A DNA stretch of 64,000 bases, taken from assembly GCA_030278955.1 (NCBI GenBank), contig JAOANR010000013.1, positions 39,840,191 through 39,904,190 on the forward strand, read 5' to 3'. The stretch is from Hygrophila difformis. Its lineage: Eukaryota > Streptophyta > Magnoliopsida > Lamiales > Acanthaceae. The translations under genes were made by a program, and so were the position numbers. Of the stretch, positions 24,103 to 36,436 are shown piece by piece. The notes under the pieces are model-generated. The model made no database searches. It was not told where the DNA came from and saw nothing but the letters and a program-made list of their open reading frames with translations. The first letter of the stretch is position 1. Each line of letters opens with the position of its first letter.

Positions 24103-27100
24103 TTAAGACTCTTCAACGAAATATTTTGCATCCTCCAGAATTGTTCTTGCCATTCGGGCACGAAATGACTTGATATCCACTGAGCTTTCGTACTTCCAGA
24201 AGTCCGCATCATCTCTTAAATATGCCTCGCACCATAGGCAAACAAATGCTCCACAATCTTTGGATTCGGGTTCTTGCTGCCGGCATCCGGCCACCGGCCT
24301 CACCGTCGGGTCTACTTCAAATAAATTACGCTGCAACCAACCGATGAAAAACATGGCCTGGAAAAATTTGACACATACAGCATTACAGAAATAACATAGA
24401 TTTTAGCATTGGCTTAAATGTAACACAATAAATTGGATTCAATAGCATTTTACTTACTACTCGATCCGTTCCTGTTTTGGAACGTCTCCCCTTGAAAGGA
24501 TCCCTTGTCCATATCTTCTTTATTTTCAAATCAATAATTAGAAGATGCCAGTGAGCGTACTTCCCATCGTGCACCGGGACAACATAATAACGGGTCTCCT
24601 GCACACCTTCCTGTATCATTCGAAGTAACTCGGACCTACAGTATATTGGTGCTTTCTCCAGAAAATCGTCATAATCCTCATTCTGCATTGTTTCCTTCTT
24701 GTATCTTGCTACCCCAGAAATAATGGCCAACTGGAACAAAACAAATAACTTGTAGAAGAACCATTGGGTAACAATGTCCAAAAAAATAAATTCAAGTATC
24801 AAATCATCTCTTAAATAGAAGCTTGTACCATGCTCCAGCAACTTATGAACCCCATCCTATGAGGTGTACTGGGTGAGTGATAACCCCTGGACGTGATAAT
24901 CTCCAACCACGCATGAATGACCTCATCATTCAGTGCCGCATCGAATAATAGGTTCATGAAGCTTGACACCCGCAACCTGTGTGGATCTCTACACCAAACA
25001 ATTGGCATGTTTGAAAATATCATAATCGTAAGTAATAGACCACTTCTTTCCAAAATTATGGAAATGCACAACTGCTTAAACAGATTACCCCCTAAATCCC
25101 TGCTCAAGAAAACGATCAATCATGGACTTCGTTTCATCGTCAATTAATTGCCTTCCACAATACCGCCGCCGTGTCCAAAATTTCTTCACAGCTGCTTTCT
25201 CCCGCTTCTCCTCCTTCCCACTCTCGGCATCATCGTACTTGTTTCCAGTAATATTAAACTGTCACAGATCAACGTACCATTTTACACAAATAATTCATAA
25301 GCACATGCATCATAACCCGCAGTCCCAATATCAAAACTTGAATTCCATAAACAGAATTACAAAATCAAAATTTACTCACAGGATGCTGAAGCGCGTCCGG
25401 ATTCCTCCCCGGATTTTTCGCTTCCTTTGGGGTTGTCACTGGTGTCATGAAGTCCGGGTCTTTTGGCTTCGGCTTCCGGTCACCCCGATCCCTAACATTT
25501 TCAACTATTGATGAAATTTGCTCGGTTGTGACACGAGATGGGGAATGCAGATCTTCTTCTCGTCCATCATCCATACCCGCCTCCACATTTCTGTCGATCC
25601 CCTCTTCTTGTTGTTTTGCTATGTCCCCCACCTCTACATTGGTAACGATGCCCTCATTCATGTCTTCGTTCCCATTACGGTCAATGGACATTTCCTCCTC
25701 CGGTTCATCACTCCGCTGCCCCGTATCACCTTCATCTACTCCTTCACACATTTCATAATCATTTGTGGGCTGTGCACTGCCATGATCAACCTCCATCGTG
25801 CACGTGCCTTGTACCTCCGGATTGTCCCATATCATCATTTCATTCAGGCTAACATCTTCCCTGCGCTTGGTCCTCCTTTCCTCGTCCACTATTTTCATTA
25901 ACCAGGAAAACCATTATACAGTGTACAATTATTCAAGAATCATGAACTCTAAATAGTTTATAAACACTCACTACATATCAGTCATTCCACATTAAAGATT
26001 GAAACTTAAAAAACTACACTAAAATATACCTTCGTCCATTTCGGATTCAAACTCATTGCCATCTTCCTCCAAACGCTCATCATGTTGTTCCCCCATCGTC
26101 TCCATATGCTGCTCCTCTCGGGCTACATGACCAGCGGCTTCCCCGGGTTCCTCAACTCGACTCTCCTCGACAACCTGATTGGAATGCCCATCCACCACCT
26201 TCTGCCCCTGCTCAACAGGACGGTTGGTACTCTCTTCAGCCCGACGGCCCCTCATGACCTCTTCCCTAATCTCACTTGGCTGCCCCTTTGTCTGCTTACC
26301 AACCCGTACACCTTGCGTCCTACATGACCGTTTGCGCTCACCAACTCGATCACGAGCCCTCCGTGGGCCCACTTCCGCCGGAACCTTTCCACATCGTCTC
26401 TCCACTGGTTTGCTCGCAGCAATTACATCCTACTCCAGTAAAAAAAAAGATATACAATCACTTCATCCAGCTAATCCTATTACACTACAAATCGGTCGAT
26501 AAATACTTTACAAATCCAGATTTTGTTTCAACCGCTTGCCTCCATTTGCTCTATCACAGGTGTTAAATACCTACGCTCCTCTTCCAAAGGGTAAAAGGTG
26601 TGCACATCGTCCGTCTTCAGCTTCCTCAATGCCTCTACGCATTCGCCAAGCCTAGGATGACTGCTTCGCCACCTTGAAAAACGGGGTACACAAGCCTTCC
26701 CAGTAGGATTCGCCATAAGGGGGACACGCTCGAAGAACCAAGACTGTAATGCATTCAACTCAGCATGTAATATATTACCAAACCAATAACATATATGTGT
26801 AAATAACACTTCGCCAAATTCTAAAACAAGCAAACTTACCGTTAACCCGAGTACGCAGCCATCGTCGTACTTCTTCCCTTCATGGCAATTCTTCAGGCAA
26901 TCCAACAGATATGTGTGCGCCGCAGCTCCCCAAGCGTAATTCCCTATTCTTTGAAGGTCATCAACGTAGTGTATCACGAAAGGTGGAACATACTGGTGTG
27001 CAGTGGGGAACAATATGCAGTTGAACACCAATAATACATACATCCTTGCTGCATCCTCGGGGTCATCTCTACCCAACACTGCAGCCTCACCCCCACACAT

Positions 27101-27745
27101 TTTCCTTAACACCTTAATAATCTTCTTCCGCTTCACATTAGCAACATTTCCCCCGAAATACTTATCAACTGTCGTACTCTTCTCTTGCAATTTTGGGTGG
27201 ACATACTGTCCCTCCTTCTGAAGTGCCATGACGCAACAGAACTCCGCTGCTGGAAACTTCAACTCTAAATCCTCCCCAATGAGGAAACTTGTACCCTCTG
27301 CACAATAGCACCCGACCAAAGCTTCTAACCATGATAAACTACTGTAACCCGTTGGACATTGCATGAAATGCCAGAAAGGGGTCCTCCTCATTGCTGCTTT
27401 CTGCTCTTCGGTAAGTCCCACAACGATTCCATCCATTGTCGCCCTGAAAAACTGTGGTGAGCACCTCGTCGTCAACCCCGCCTCCACCCCTTCCTTACTC
27501 TTCCTATCACTCATTTTTCCCTCCTTCTTCTGTACCACTTTCTTCTTCTTCCCTTCATCCCTATTTTTCCCTTTGCTGCTCTGCCCTCTCACCTGTGATC
27601 CATCCTCCACACACCTCCCCTCACTACTTTGCCCTATCTCCTTCCCTCTCCCATCCACAGCCACCCCATCCCTACTTACTCCTTTCTCTTTCGAACTGTC
27701 GGCCGCTTTCTTCCCACCTATCTTCTCGTATGACTTTCTTGCCAT
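24103..27745 (-). CDS. Ulp1-type (C48) cysteine protease of MULE-R, multi-exon
   Basis: The N-terminal exon from ATG 27745 encodes a Lys/Glu-rich leader and then a plant domain found in mobile Ulp1 proteins (RCSPQFFRATMDG...LTEEQKAAMRRTPF, later YVPPFVIHYVDDLQRIGNYAWG). A 96-nt intron (26744-26839) happens to stay open. Low-complexity acidic linker exons follow (26030-~26404 and ~25382-25892). The catalytic part lies at 24103-25240: HWHLLIID (His), TRDPF (Asp) and QEPESKDCGAFVCLW (Gln and Cys). Donors and acceptors such as GAAG/gtatat and catcct/gtgagt fit GT-AG introns. Near 24850 the frame shifts between SPSTPHRMG and VHKLLEHG, so the gene may be broken there or spliced differently. The family removes SUMO-like modifiers; its role in MULEs is unknown. 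Confidence 0.7.
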
Positions 27746-28814
27746 CCCTGATCACCCTACAAAATGCCTCCAACAAGACCAAACTCCCTGCAAAAAATTA
27801 AAATACACATCACCACTATACCACAAATTATACTACACTAAAAAGCTCCAACATAGTTCAGCCACCACGTCTAACATTCCACTCTACAACCTACCTATGA
27901 TTTCAATCTTGCAATGGCCACAAATAAACACAATCTGAATAACCACACTACATTACTAGCACCTGATGTTTCTTACAACATATAAATCCATCATACAATG
28001 GCATATATACCATTTACAATATACACATTCCCTAATTATGCTTCTAGTTAGTACTGTTGCCCCTTACTTTGTCAACCAACATTCCAAATCCATTGTGGCA
28101 GAGAAAGCACGATTTCGGCCCCATTTCAAAATATCTGCTACTAATCCCCAAATTCATTCAAAAATCACGACACCATCCTTCATTTCTTGTCCAAGATCTT
28201 ACTGAAACCAAATTTCGTTCCAAATAACTGCTATGCACCCAACGCCTATTCCTCGATCCTAACCACCCCACCCCCGGTACCGCCTCCGGCACCGGTCGCA
28301 TACCCTATTTCTCCCAACCTACAGATTCACCCATATACAAGGGAAATTACTTACCCGGCTCACTCTCTGCCGCAATTCCCCCGCTCGCGAAACTCCGCCT
28401 CCGGCTGCAATCTCCGTTGTCGGTACTGCTCTGGCCGTTTCTTCACCACCAAAGCCCTCCCACTCGATCTTCCACGTCGCCTGCGCCTACCCCTTCTGGA
28501 ATAGGAATTCCCCCAAATTAATTGCGAAGTACGAACCCCTGAACCGCTATCTACTTCTTCCCGCACCGTCGGAACACAGACCTTCCCCGTTCACTTCATT
28601 TGGGATTTTCCCCTACTGTTGGGAGTTGGATGCATGTGAGAAGAGACAGGAACTCACTCGATTTCGTGGCCCACTATATCTTTATTATTACAATGACTCA
28701 CTCGATTTCGTGGCCCACCTTTTCTTTTTATTTTTGCTTTTACTTATTCCTTACCAATCCATGGGGTTTTCTTACAATAAAAATCCTCCAGGGGGTATGC
28801 GGGAAGTTCGGACC
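27746..28814. other. 5' flank of Ulp1 gene and subterminal part of MULE-R
   Basis: No ORF stands out. An imperfect duplication of 'actcgatttcgtggcccac' occurs at about 28655-28715. The sequence leads to the nested LTR element at 28815, whose 5-bp target duplication GGACC is at 28810-28814. Confidence 0.5.
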
Positions 28815-31800
28815 TGTAACACCCCGGATTTGGTAACCCAGGCCGGGATGCCACCGCCACACCTCCCTAGCAAGACACGGTTTCTCCGAGCTCACTAAAG
28901 AGATGTAAGGCTATGGTTTTTCAGGATTTAAAATATTCAAACAGCCCATTCATATATAACTTAAAGATAATACATCAAAGTTGCAGCGGAAATATAAATT
29001 GTGCAGCGGAAATAAAGTATAAGGGCCAACATGGCCAAAACACGGGTTAAACATTCCCGTTCATGCAAGTCGTAATTAAATGCAGGGATTTAAAATAGAG
29101 ATTTCCCCTAATGTTCCCATGTATGCATATGACGATGCATATTCTTCGACTCTGTAAGAAAAAGGAGATATATGGTTTGGGTCAGCAAAAACGCGCTGAG
29201 TAAGTTAACACATAGCATGGGTTAGGGGTTTCAAAGCCTTTAATTATATTAAATAAAAAGATGTTTGTAGGTAAAACGCAATTTAAGTTTAACATCCAAT
29301 AATAAATAGATGGCACGATTTAAAATAAAGATTTTCACGCGATCATGATTCAACTTTCATCGTAAAATGATCTGCACGGCATAGTTATGATAAGACTTTT
29401 TGTCATGCATAAAAACATTTTATTTTAAAAATTGCGAATATAATTACATACTTTAAAGACACTTTTAATTTCATAATTTAAAACTTAAGCATGGGCAATT
29501 ATTTAAGACATGATTTAAAAAAAACATGAATAATGCCGTGAGTAAATAAATAAAGATTTGAGCTTTTAAAAATTTTCCCCGATACGTCACCATTTCAACA
29601 ATATTTGATTTAGCCGGCAATCCGGCGGCCGCAGCCAATTTCATAAAATCTGAGCTTTTTAATATAGATTTCCCGTTACGCCATCATCTCAACAATAGAT
29701 AGCCGGTGATCCGGCGGCCGCAGCCAATATCGATAGTAACAGTTAGCCGGTGATCCGGCGGCCGCAGCCAATAGTAACAGATAGCCGGTGATCCGGCGGC
29801 CTCAGCCAATTTCATAAGTAACATGTCATTTTAGCCGGTAATCCGGCGGCCGCAGCCGATACGCCATACCCAGTACCACTCCGTCGAGCCTCGAGTAACC
29901 CATACGGATACACTCGAGAGGGTAGGCAGTTGGTCTCTTGTGACCAAATACGCCATATCCAGTACCGCTCCGTCGAGCCTCGAGTAACCCATACGGATAC
30001 ACCCGAGAGGATAGACCCAAAATAATAAGATGCCGTTTTGGCGATCTTTCGCGCGTGATAGTCATTGCCGTTTTGGCACAAAATGAACAATTAGGAGGGC
30101 ACCCTGCAGAGCACTCACCCCCTGATTTTATGTAACCGATATTGTTTCAACTTTAGTGTAACGGGATTTTCAAAAATATAGCTTTATCGTATCACAAGAT
30201 TTCGATCGTTGTTTGAAAGTTTCAAAATTTCACAAGTTAAAACCGATCGATGTCACAGTTTACGCCTTTTCAGTTTAAAAATCCATTTCTTAGGCGATTG
30301 ATCTGAAATTTTCACAGTAGCTCAAAAACATCCCAATGAACAACTTTCATGTTTTGAGTTTTTCGGAAAAATGATAGCAAGCATGTCAAAAATCAAGTTT
30401 TCTACAGAAACAAAAAAAGCTGTCAGGATTCAGGTTTGACACCTTTCAAGGATTTGACTTTTTGTCATACCAAATGGACTCCAAAAATTCTGAAAATTTA
30501 CAGACACATACTAGACATGATTTCCAGCAACTTTTGTTTAGATCACATAGATTGGTTCGGACTAGATATGATAGAAATATGCTCATCAAGTTCGGTTAAG
30601 AAAACTGTCAACCTTTGAAAATTCTTAAAACGCAGAATATGTCCGACTCGATTTGGGGTATCAAAACTTGATGAAAATGCATGAAATTTTACAGAGGTAT
30701 TCAAGACTCATAGATCTACAACTTTCATGTTCAACACCAATCCTAGATCGGCCTAGATCCAAGGTTAAAATAACCAACAAGTTTGAGAGTGAAATCTGCC
30801 AAAGTTCTAAGATTCAGATTTGATACTCTTCGGTTTTGGGTTGGTTTCAGGTTTCAAAACATCATGAAAAATTCTAAAATGTTTACAGAGGCTAGATCAA
30901 AGTCTTAGCAACACTTTTCATGTTTTGAGTTTTATTGTTTGAGCAGCTTTAGAGGTTCGAAAAATTCATACGAAAACGCTGCGTTGAGGGTTTCTCTTGT
31001 TGACAGATTTTTATTAACTTTCTTGAGTTGAATCTCTATGTTTGGTTGCATTTTAAGTCACCCAAAACCATAGTAAGGTTAACTTACAGTGGGGATGATG
31101 TCTAGGAAGTCACGGGGTCGTCCGGAATCCACGGGATGTCACGAACGAATCTCTTCCACCCGATTTATTCTTCCCTTGGCTCCGATTTGTGTTTGAATAC
31201 GAAGATTCGTAAGTTAGGATGATGTTTATGATCTTAAAACCATATGGAAACTTGATTAACATCTTACCAACAATCCAAAGCTTGCAATCCTTGATCTACA
31301 CACTTCCTTGGTTGGATTTGGTTGCCGGAAACTCGTCGGAAAGTCGCCGGAAGAGTGTTTGGCTTTGGGAGAGTTTTGGGGTGAATGATTGATGAAAATG
31401 GCTGACAATGGGGATGGGATTGATTACATAACGTCCAAAAAGATGCCTCCCCCGTGATAGATCAGATTCCCAACCTTGGGCCCCGAAAATTGGCGAGAAA
31501 GTCGCCAAAACGCGACAAAACGTCGCTGCTGTCAGGACGGCGCGGGGTTGGCGCGGTTTTTAGCCAAACCCAGCGCCAAGTGCGCGCCACTCTCGCCTGG
31601 ACTTCGGTCCGGGCGGGGTCGTGCGATCCGTCGTGCTTTTCCTCCTCTCTTTCGGACTTCTGTCCTCCTACGTTTTCGGTCTCGATTTTTCGGGTCATTC
31701 TCGGGTCATAAATTCTTGTCTTAAGTTTATCTTGACTCAAATGGATTTCATGTTTGAGATCTTAAGTCCGTCGGTCTCGGGTTCGTCGGCTTCCAATTCG

Positions 31801-32100
31801 TCGTCTTTTGATTCCCGTGCAATAACTTGTATCATTAAATTTCTTTCGACTTCACGGGTTCTTGGAATTAAAATTCTTTTCCTTTATGAACTTAACTCCA
31901 ATTATTTTTACTCAATTCATGGAATGTCTTCGGGCTTCATTTCCCTCTTTTATTCCATTTTGAATTTAAATCTATCGGCGTTTCATATCCGAGCAATAAT
32001 TTATTGTGATAAATTATTTTCTTCTTCTCGGATATATTTCAACATTGATCGGAATAAATTTTTATTCCTTTGGGCGTTGATAAAAATTTGGGGTATTACA
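28815..32100 (-). repeat. 3' LTR of the long-LTR element
   Basis: TGTAACACCCCGG...GGGGTATTACA. Contains about five copies of 'ccggtgatccggcggccgca' (29604-29862), several with NotI-type GCGGCCGC, then two ~75-bp units starting 'gatacgccatacccagtac' (29866-30010). ORFs within it are identical in the other LTR and look non-coding. Confidence 0.92.
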
Positions 32101-33028
32101 TCCTTCCCCCCTTAAGAATCAACTTCGTCCTCGAAGTTGTGTTTCGGCTTTTCTCGCGCTAAGAGTTATGGTCCTTTTTGTTTACTATTTGCGATATTGT
32201 GTTATTGAATTATTGTTCGATTGTTGATTATTGTTTGACTGAACCCAGAATTGAAATTTCCAAGTTGCCTACGTACCCTGTGAAGGGATCAAGTCATTAC
32301 GTAGTTCAAAAAGAATTTATTTGGGATACAAAATATTCGAGTTTCGAAATAAATGCTTATGCATTCTTACGGGGTATTACATCCTCCCCCCCTTAAGATT
32401 ACAGTTATGTCCCCATAACTGCCTATGCATTATTCACAACCATGTTCGGGTATCATCGCATATGATCCTTCCTCAGTATTCTTCTAGGTGTCATTTTAGA
32501 AGCACGCGAAGATGAGTTTCTAAGTGATCAAGATTTATGACTAAGGCAAGGTTAGTCTTAAGTTGGCGCTTCTAAGCCAAGACTCGAGGTCATGTCGAAC
32601 ACTAGAGTGAGAAGGTTATGTATCACATACGATTCACTAAAAGTTAGTACAGATATTTATGTATGCATATGCATATGTGATCCCCCCCAAAAAAAAAATT
32701 TTATGCACGCATTTATTTATCCATGGGTTTTAAAATAAATTTATTCCATGGATAGATTAAAATAAGGATAAAAGGTTTGGGCCACTATATTGGGCCGAAA
32801 GAAATAAATTATTTGGGCTTTAAATAAAAACAAGGTTATTGGGCCAAAAATAATTTCTTGGGCTTCTAAAAATTTTGGGCTAAAAATTTGGGCTTTAACT
32901 TCAAAATAATAATTGGGCTCTTTAAAATATAATAGCTTCAAAATAATCCGGGCTCTGATACCACATTGGTATCAGATATTTTCTTTAAAATAAATAGCTT
33001 TAAAATAGTCTGGGCTCTGATACCACTC
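32101..33028 (-). other. Internal region of the long-LTR element
   Basis: Non-coding. About 32770-32960 is packed with 'tgggc' motifs (ten or more, mostly TTGGGCT or TGGGCC). A second primer-site-like sequence 'gctctgatacca' at 32952-32963 is followed directly by its own inverted copy (tggtatcag at ~32967), forming a 9-bp hairpin. Confidence 0.75.
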
Positions 33029-36000
33029 TGTAACACCCCGGATTTGGTAACCCAGGCCGGGATGCCACCGCCACACCTCCCTAGCAAGACACGGTTTCTC
33101 CGAGCTCACTAAAGAGATGTAAGGCTATGGTTTTTCAGGATTTAAAATATTCAAACAGCCCATTCATATATAACTTAAAGATAATACATCAAAGTTGCAG
33201 CGGAAATATAAATTGTGCAGCGGAAATAAAGTATAAGGGCCAACATGGCCAAAACACGGGTTAAACATTCCCGTTCATGCAAGTCGTAATTAAATGCAGG
33301 GATTTAAAATAGAGATTTCCCCTAATGTTCCCATGTATGCATATGACGATGCATATTCTTCGACTCTGTAAGAAAAAGGAGATATATGGTTTGGGTCAGC
33401 AAAAACGCGCTGAGTAAGTTAACACATAGCATGGGTTAGGGGTTTCAAAGCCTTTAATTATATTAAATAAAAAGATGTTTGTAGGTAAAACGCAATTTAA
33501 GTTTAACATCCAATAATAAATAGATGGCACGATTTAAAATAAAGATTTTCACGCGATCATGATTCAACTTTCATCGTAAAATGATCTGCACGGCATAGTT
33601 ATGATAAGACTTTTTGTCATGCATAAAAACATTTTATTTTAAAAATTGCGAATATAATTACATACTTTAAAGACACTTTTAATTTCATAATTTAAAACTT
33701 AAGCATGGGCAATTATTTAAGACATGATTTAAAAAAAACATGAATAATGCCGTGAGTAAATAAATAAAGATTTGAGCTTTTAAAAATTTTCCCCGATACG
33801 TCACCATTTCAACAATATTTGATTTAGCCGGCAATCCGGCGGCCGCAGCCAATTTCATAAAATCTGAGCTTTTTAATATAGATTTCCCGTTACGCCATCA
33901 TCTCAACAATAGATAGCCGGTGATCCGGCGGCCGCAGCCAATATCGATAGTAACAGTTAGCCGGTGATCCGGCGGCCGCAGCCAATAGTAACAGATAGCC
34001 GGTGATCCGGCGGCCTCAGCCAATTTCATAAGTAACATGTCATTTTAGCCGGTAATCCGGCGGCCGCAGCCGATACGCCATACCCAGTACCACTCCGTCG
34101 AGCCTCGAGTAACCCATACGGATACACTCGAGAGGGTAGGCAGTTGGTCTCTTGTGACCAAATACGCCATATCCAGTACCGCTCCGTCGAGCCTCGAGTA
34201 ACCCATACGGATACACCCGAGAGGATAGGCCCAAAATAATAAGATGCCGTTTTGGCGATCTTTCGCGCGTGATAGTCATTGCCGTTTTGGCACAAAATGA
34301 ACAATTAGGAGGGCACCCTGCAGAGCACTCACCCCCTGATTTTATGTAACCGATATTGTTTCAACTTTAGTGTAACGGGATTTTAAAAAATATAGCTTTA
34401 TCGTATCACAAGATTTCGATCGTTGTTTGAAAGTTTCAAAATTTCACAAGTTAAAACCGATCGATGTCACAGTTTACGCCTTTTCAGTTTAAAAATCCAT
34501 TTCTTAGGCGATTGATCTGAAATTTTCACAGTAGCTCAAAAACATCCCAATGAACAACTTTCATGTTTTGAGTTTTTCGGAAAAATGATAGCAAGCATGT
34601 CAAAAATCAAGTTTTCTACAGAAACAAAAAAAGCTGTCAGGATTCAGGTTTGACACCTTTCAAGGATTTGACTTTTTGTCATACCAAATGGACTCCAAAA
34701 ATTCTGAAAATTTACAGACACATACTAGACATGATTTCCAGCAACTTTTGTTTAGATCACATAGATTGGTTCGGACTAGATATGATAGAAATATGCTCAT
34801 CAAGTTCGGTTAAGAAAACTGTCAACCTTTGAAAATTCTTAAAACGCAGAATATGTCCGACTCGATTTGGGGTATCAAAACTTGATGAAAATGCATGAAA
34901 TTTTACAGAGGTATTCAAGACTCATAGATCTACAACTTTCATGTTCAACACCAATCCTAGATCGGCCTAGATCCAAGGTTAAAATAACCAACAAGTTTGA
35001 GAGTGAAATCTGCCAAAGTTCTAAGATTCAGATTTGATACTCTTCGGTTTTGGGTTGGTTTCAGGTTTCAAAACATCATGAAAAATTCTAAAATTTTTAC
35101 AGAGGCTAGATCAAAGTCTTAGCAACACTTTTCATGTTTTGAGTTTTATTGTTTGAGCAGCTTTAGAGGTTCGAAAAATTCATACGAAAACGCTGCGTTG
35201 AGGGTTTCTCTTGTTGACAGATTTTTATTAACTTTCTTGAGTTGAATCTCTATGTTTGGTTGCATTTTAAGTCACCCAAAACCATAGTAAGGTTAACTTA
35301 CAGTGGGGATGATGTCTAGGAAGTCACGGGGTCGTCCGGAATCCACGGGATGTCACGAACGAATCTCTTCCACCCGATTTATTCTTCCCTTGGCTCCGAT
35401 TTGTGTTTGAATACGAAGATTCGTAAGTTAGGATGATGTTTATGATCTTAAAACCATATGGAAACTTGATTAACATCTTACCAACAATCCAAAGCTTGCA
35501 ATCCTTGATCTACACACTTCCTTGGTTGGATTTGGTTGCCGGAAACTCGTCGGAAAGTCGCCGGAAGAGTGTTTGGCTTTGGGAGAGTTTTGGGAGAGTT
35601 TTGGGGTGAATGATTGATGAAAATGGCTGACAATGGGGATGGGATTGATTACATAACGTCCAAAAAGATGCCTCCCCCGTGATAGATCAGATTCCCAACC
35701 TTGGGCCCCGAAAATTGGCGAGAAAGTCGCCAAAACGCGACAAAACGTCGCTGCTGTCAGGACGGCGCGGGGTTGGCGCGGTTTTTAGCCAAACCCAGCG
35801 CCAAGTGCGCGCCACTCTCGCCTGGACTTCGGTCCGGGCGGGGTCGTGCGATCCGTCGTGCTTTTCCTCCTCTCTTTCGGACTTCTGTCCTCCTACGTTT
35901 TCGGTCTCGATTTTTCGGGTCATTCTCGGGTCATAAATTCTTGTCTTAAGTTTATCTTGACTCAAATGGATTTCATGTTTGAGATCTTAAGTCCGTCGGT

Positions 36001-36325
36001 CTCGGGTTCGTCGGCTTCCAATTCGTCGTCTTTTGATTCCCGTGCAATAACTTGTATCATTAAATTTCTTTCGACTTCACGGGTTCTTGGAATTAAAATT
36101 CTTTTCCTTTATGAACTTAACTCCAATTATTTTTACTCAATTCATGGAATGTCTTCGGGCTTCCTTTCCCTCTTTTATTCCATTTTGAATTTAAATCTAT
36201 CGGCGTTTCATATCCGAGCAATAATTTATTGTGATAAATTATTTTCTTCTTCTCGGATATATTTCAACATTGATCGGAATAAATTTTTATTCCTTTGGGC
36301 GTTGATAAAAATTTGGGGTATTACA
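33029..36325 (-). repeat. 5' LTR of the long-LTR element
   Basis: Near-identical to 28815-32100, with the 11-bp 'gggagagtttt' duplication. It is followed on the minus strand by the tRNA-iMet primer-binding site. Confidence 0.92.
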
Positions 36326-36436
36326 GGACCCCATCGGGGGATTTTTCAATAATTTCCCGTTAATTAATATAGTTTTAATTATTAAAATCCAGCTAAAAAA
36401 ATACACCGTCAAAGAATGGAGTAGTTGAAAGGAGTA

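Larger units (their letters stand above)
28815..36325 (-). mobile_element. Long-LTR non-autonomous retrotransposon (LARD-like), very young
   Basis: Two direct LTRs (28815-32100, 3286 bp; 33029-36325, 3297 bp) enclose only 928 bp. Target duplication GGACC at 28810-28814 and 36326-36330. Primer-binding site for tRNA-iMet on the minus strand at 33014-33025, and polypurine tract (CTTAAGGGGGGAAGGA reversed from 32101) next to the left LTR. No gag or pol; only a trace of a pol 3' end (FEDEVDS then stop) remains at ~32112-32140. By eye the LTRs differ by an 11-bp tandem duplication ('gggagagtttt' near 35590) and about four substitutions, so insertion was recent. It must be mobilised by a gypsy relative. 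Confidence 0.92.
17335..36358 (+). mobile_element. MULE-R, Mutator-like element with transposase, small membrane ORF and Ulp1 protease
   Basis: Left end GGGGTTTTTATTATAAACAC matches the MULE-L end. At the right, removing the nested retrotransposon 28815-36325 leaves an end that reads inward GGGAAATTATTGAAAAATCC, a loose match to the left end. The 10-mer GTTAATTAAT flanks both sides (17325-17334 and 36359-36368), fitting the ~9-bp target duplication of Mutator elements. Without the nested element the MULE is about 11.5 kb. Contents in order: transposase (+), two tandem-repeat arrays, small membrane ORF (+), Ulp1 protease (-). The terminal repeats are short and imperfect, so the exact ends are inferred. 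Confidence 0.75.

Noticed and set aside
27363..27938. Plus-strand ORF of 191 codons rich in Ser, Pro and Phe
   Set aside because: Antisense shadow of the Lys/Glu-rich Ulp1 N-terminal exon.
28770..28789. MULE-R right end at 'caataaaaatcctcc', before the nested LTR element
   Set aside because: It resembles a terminal repeat, but no matching target duplication flanks it; the end at 36358 has one.
29812..30090. ORFs repeated exactly at 34026-34304 and others shared by the two LTRs
   Set aside because: They lie in LTR tandem repeats and are identical only because the LTRs are young; no domain or codon signal.
31454..32115. ORF group at 31.4-32.1 kb and 35.7-36.4 kb (up to 168 codons)
   Set aside because: Inside LTRs, overlapping on both strands, no recognisable protein.
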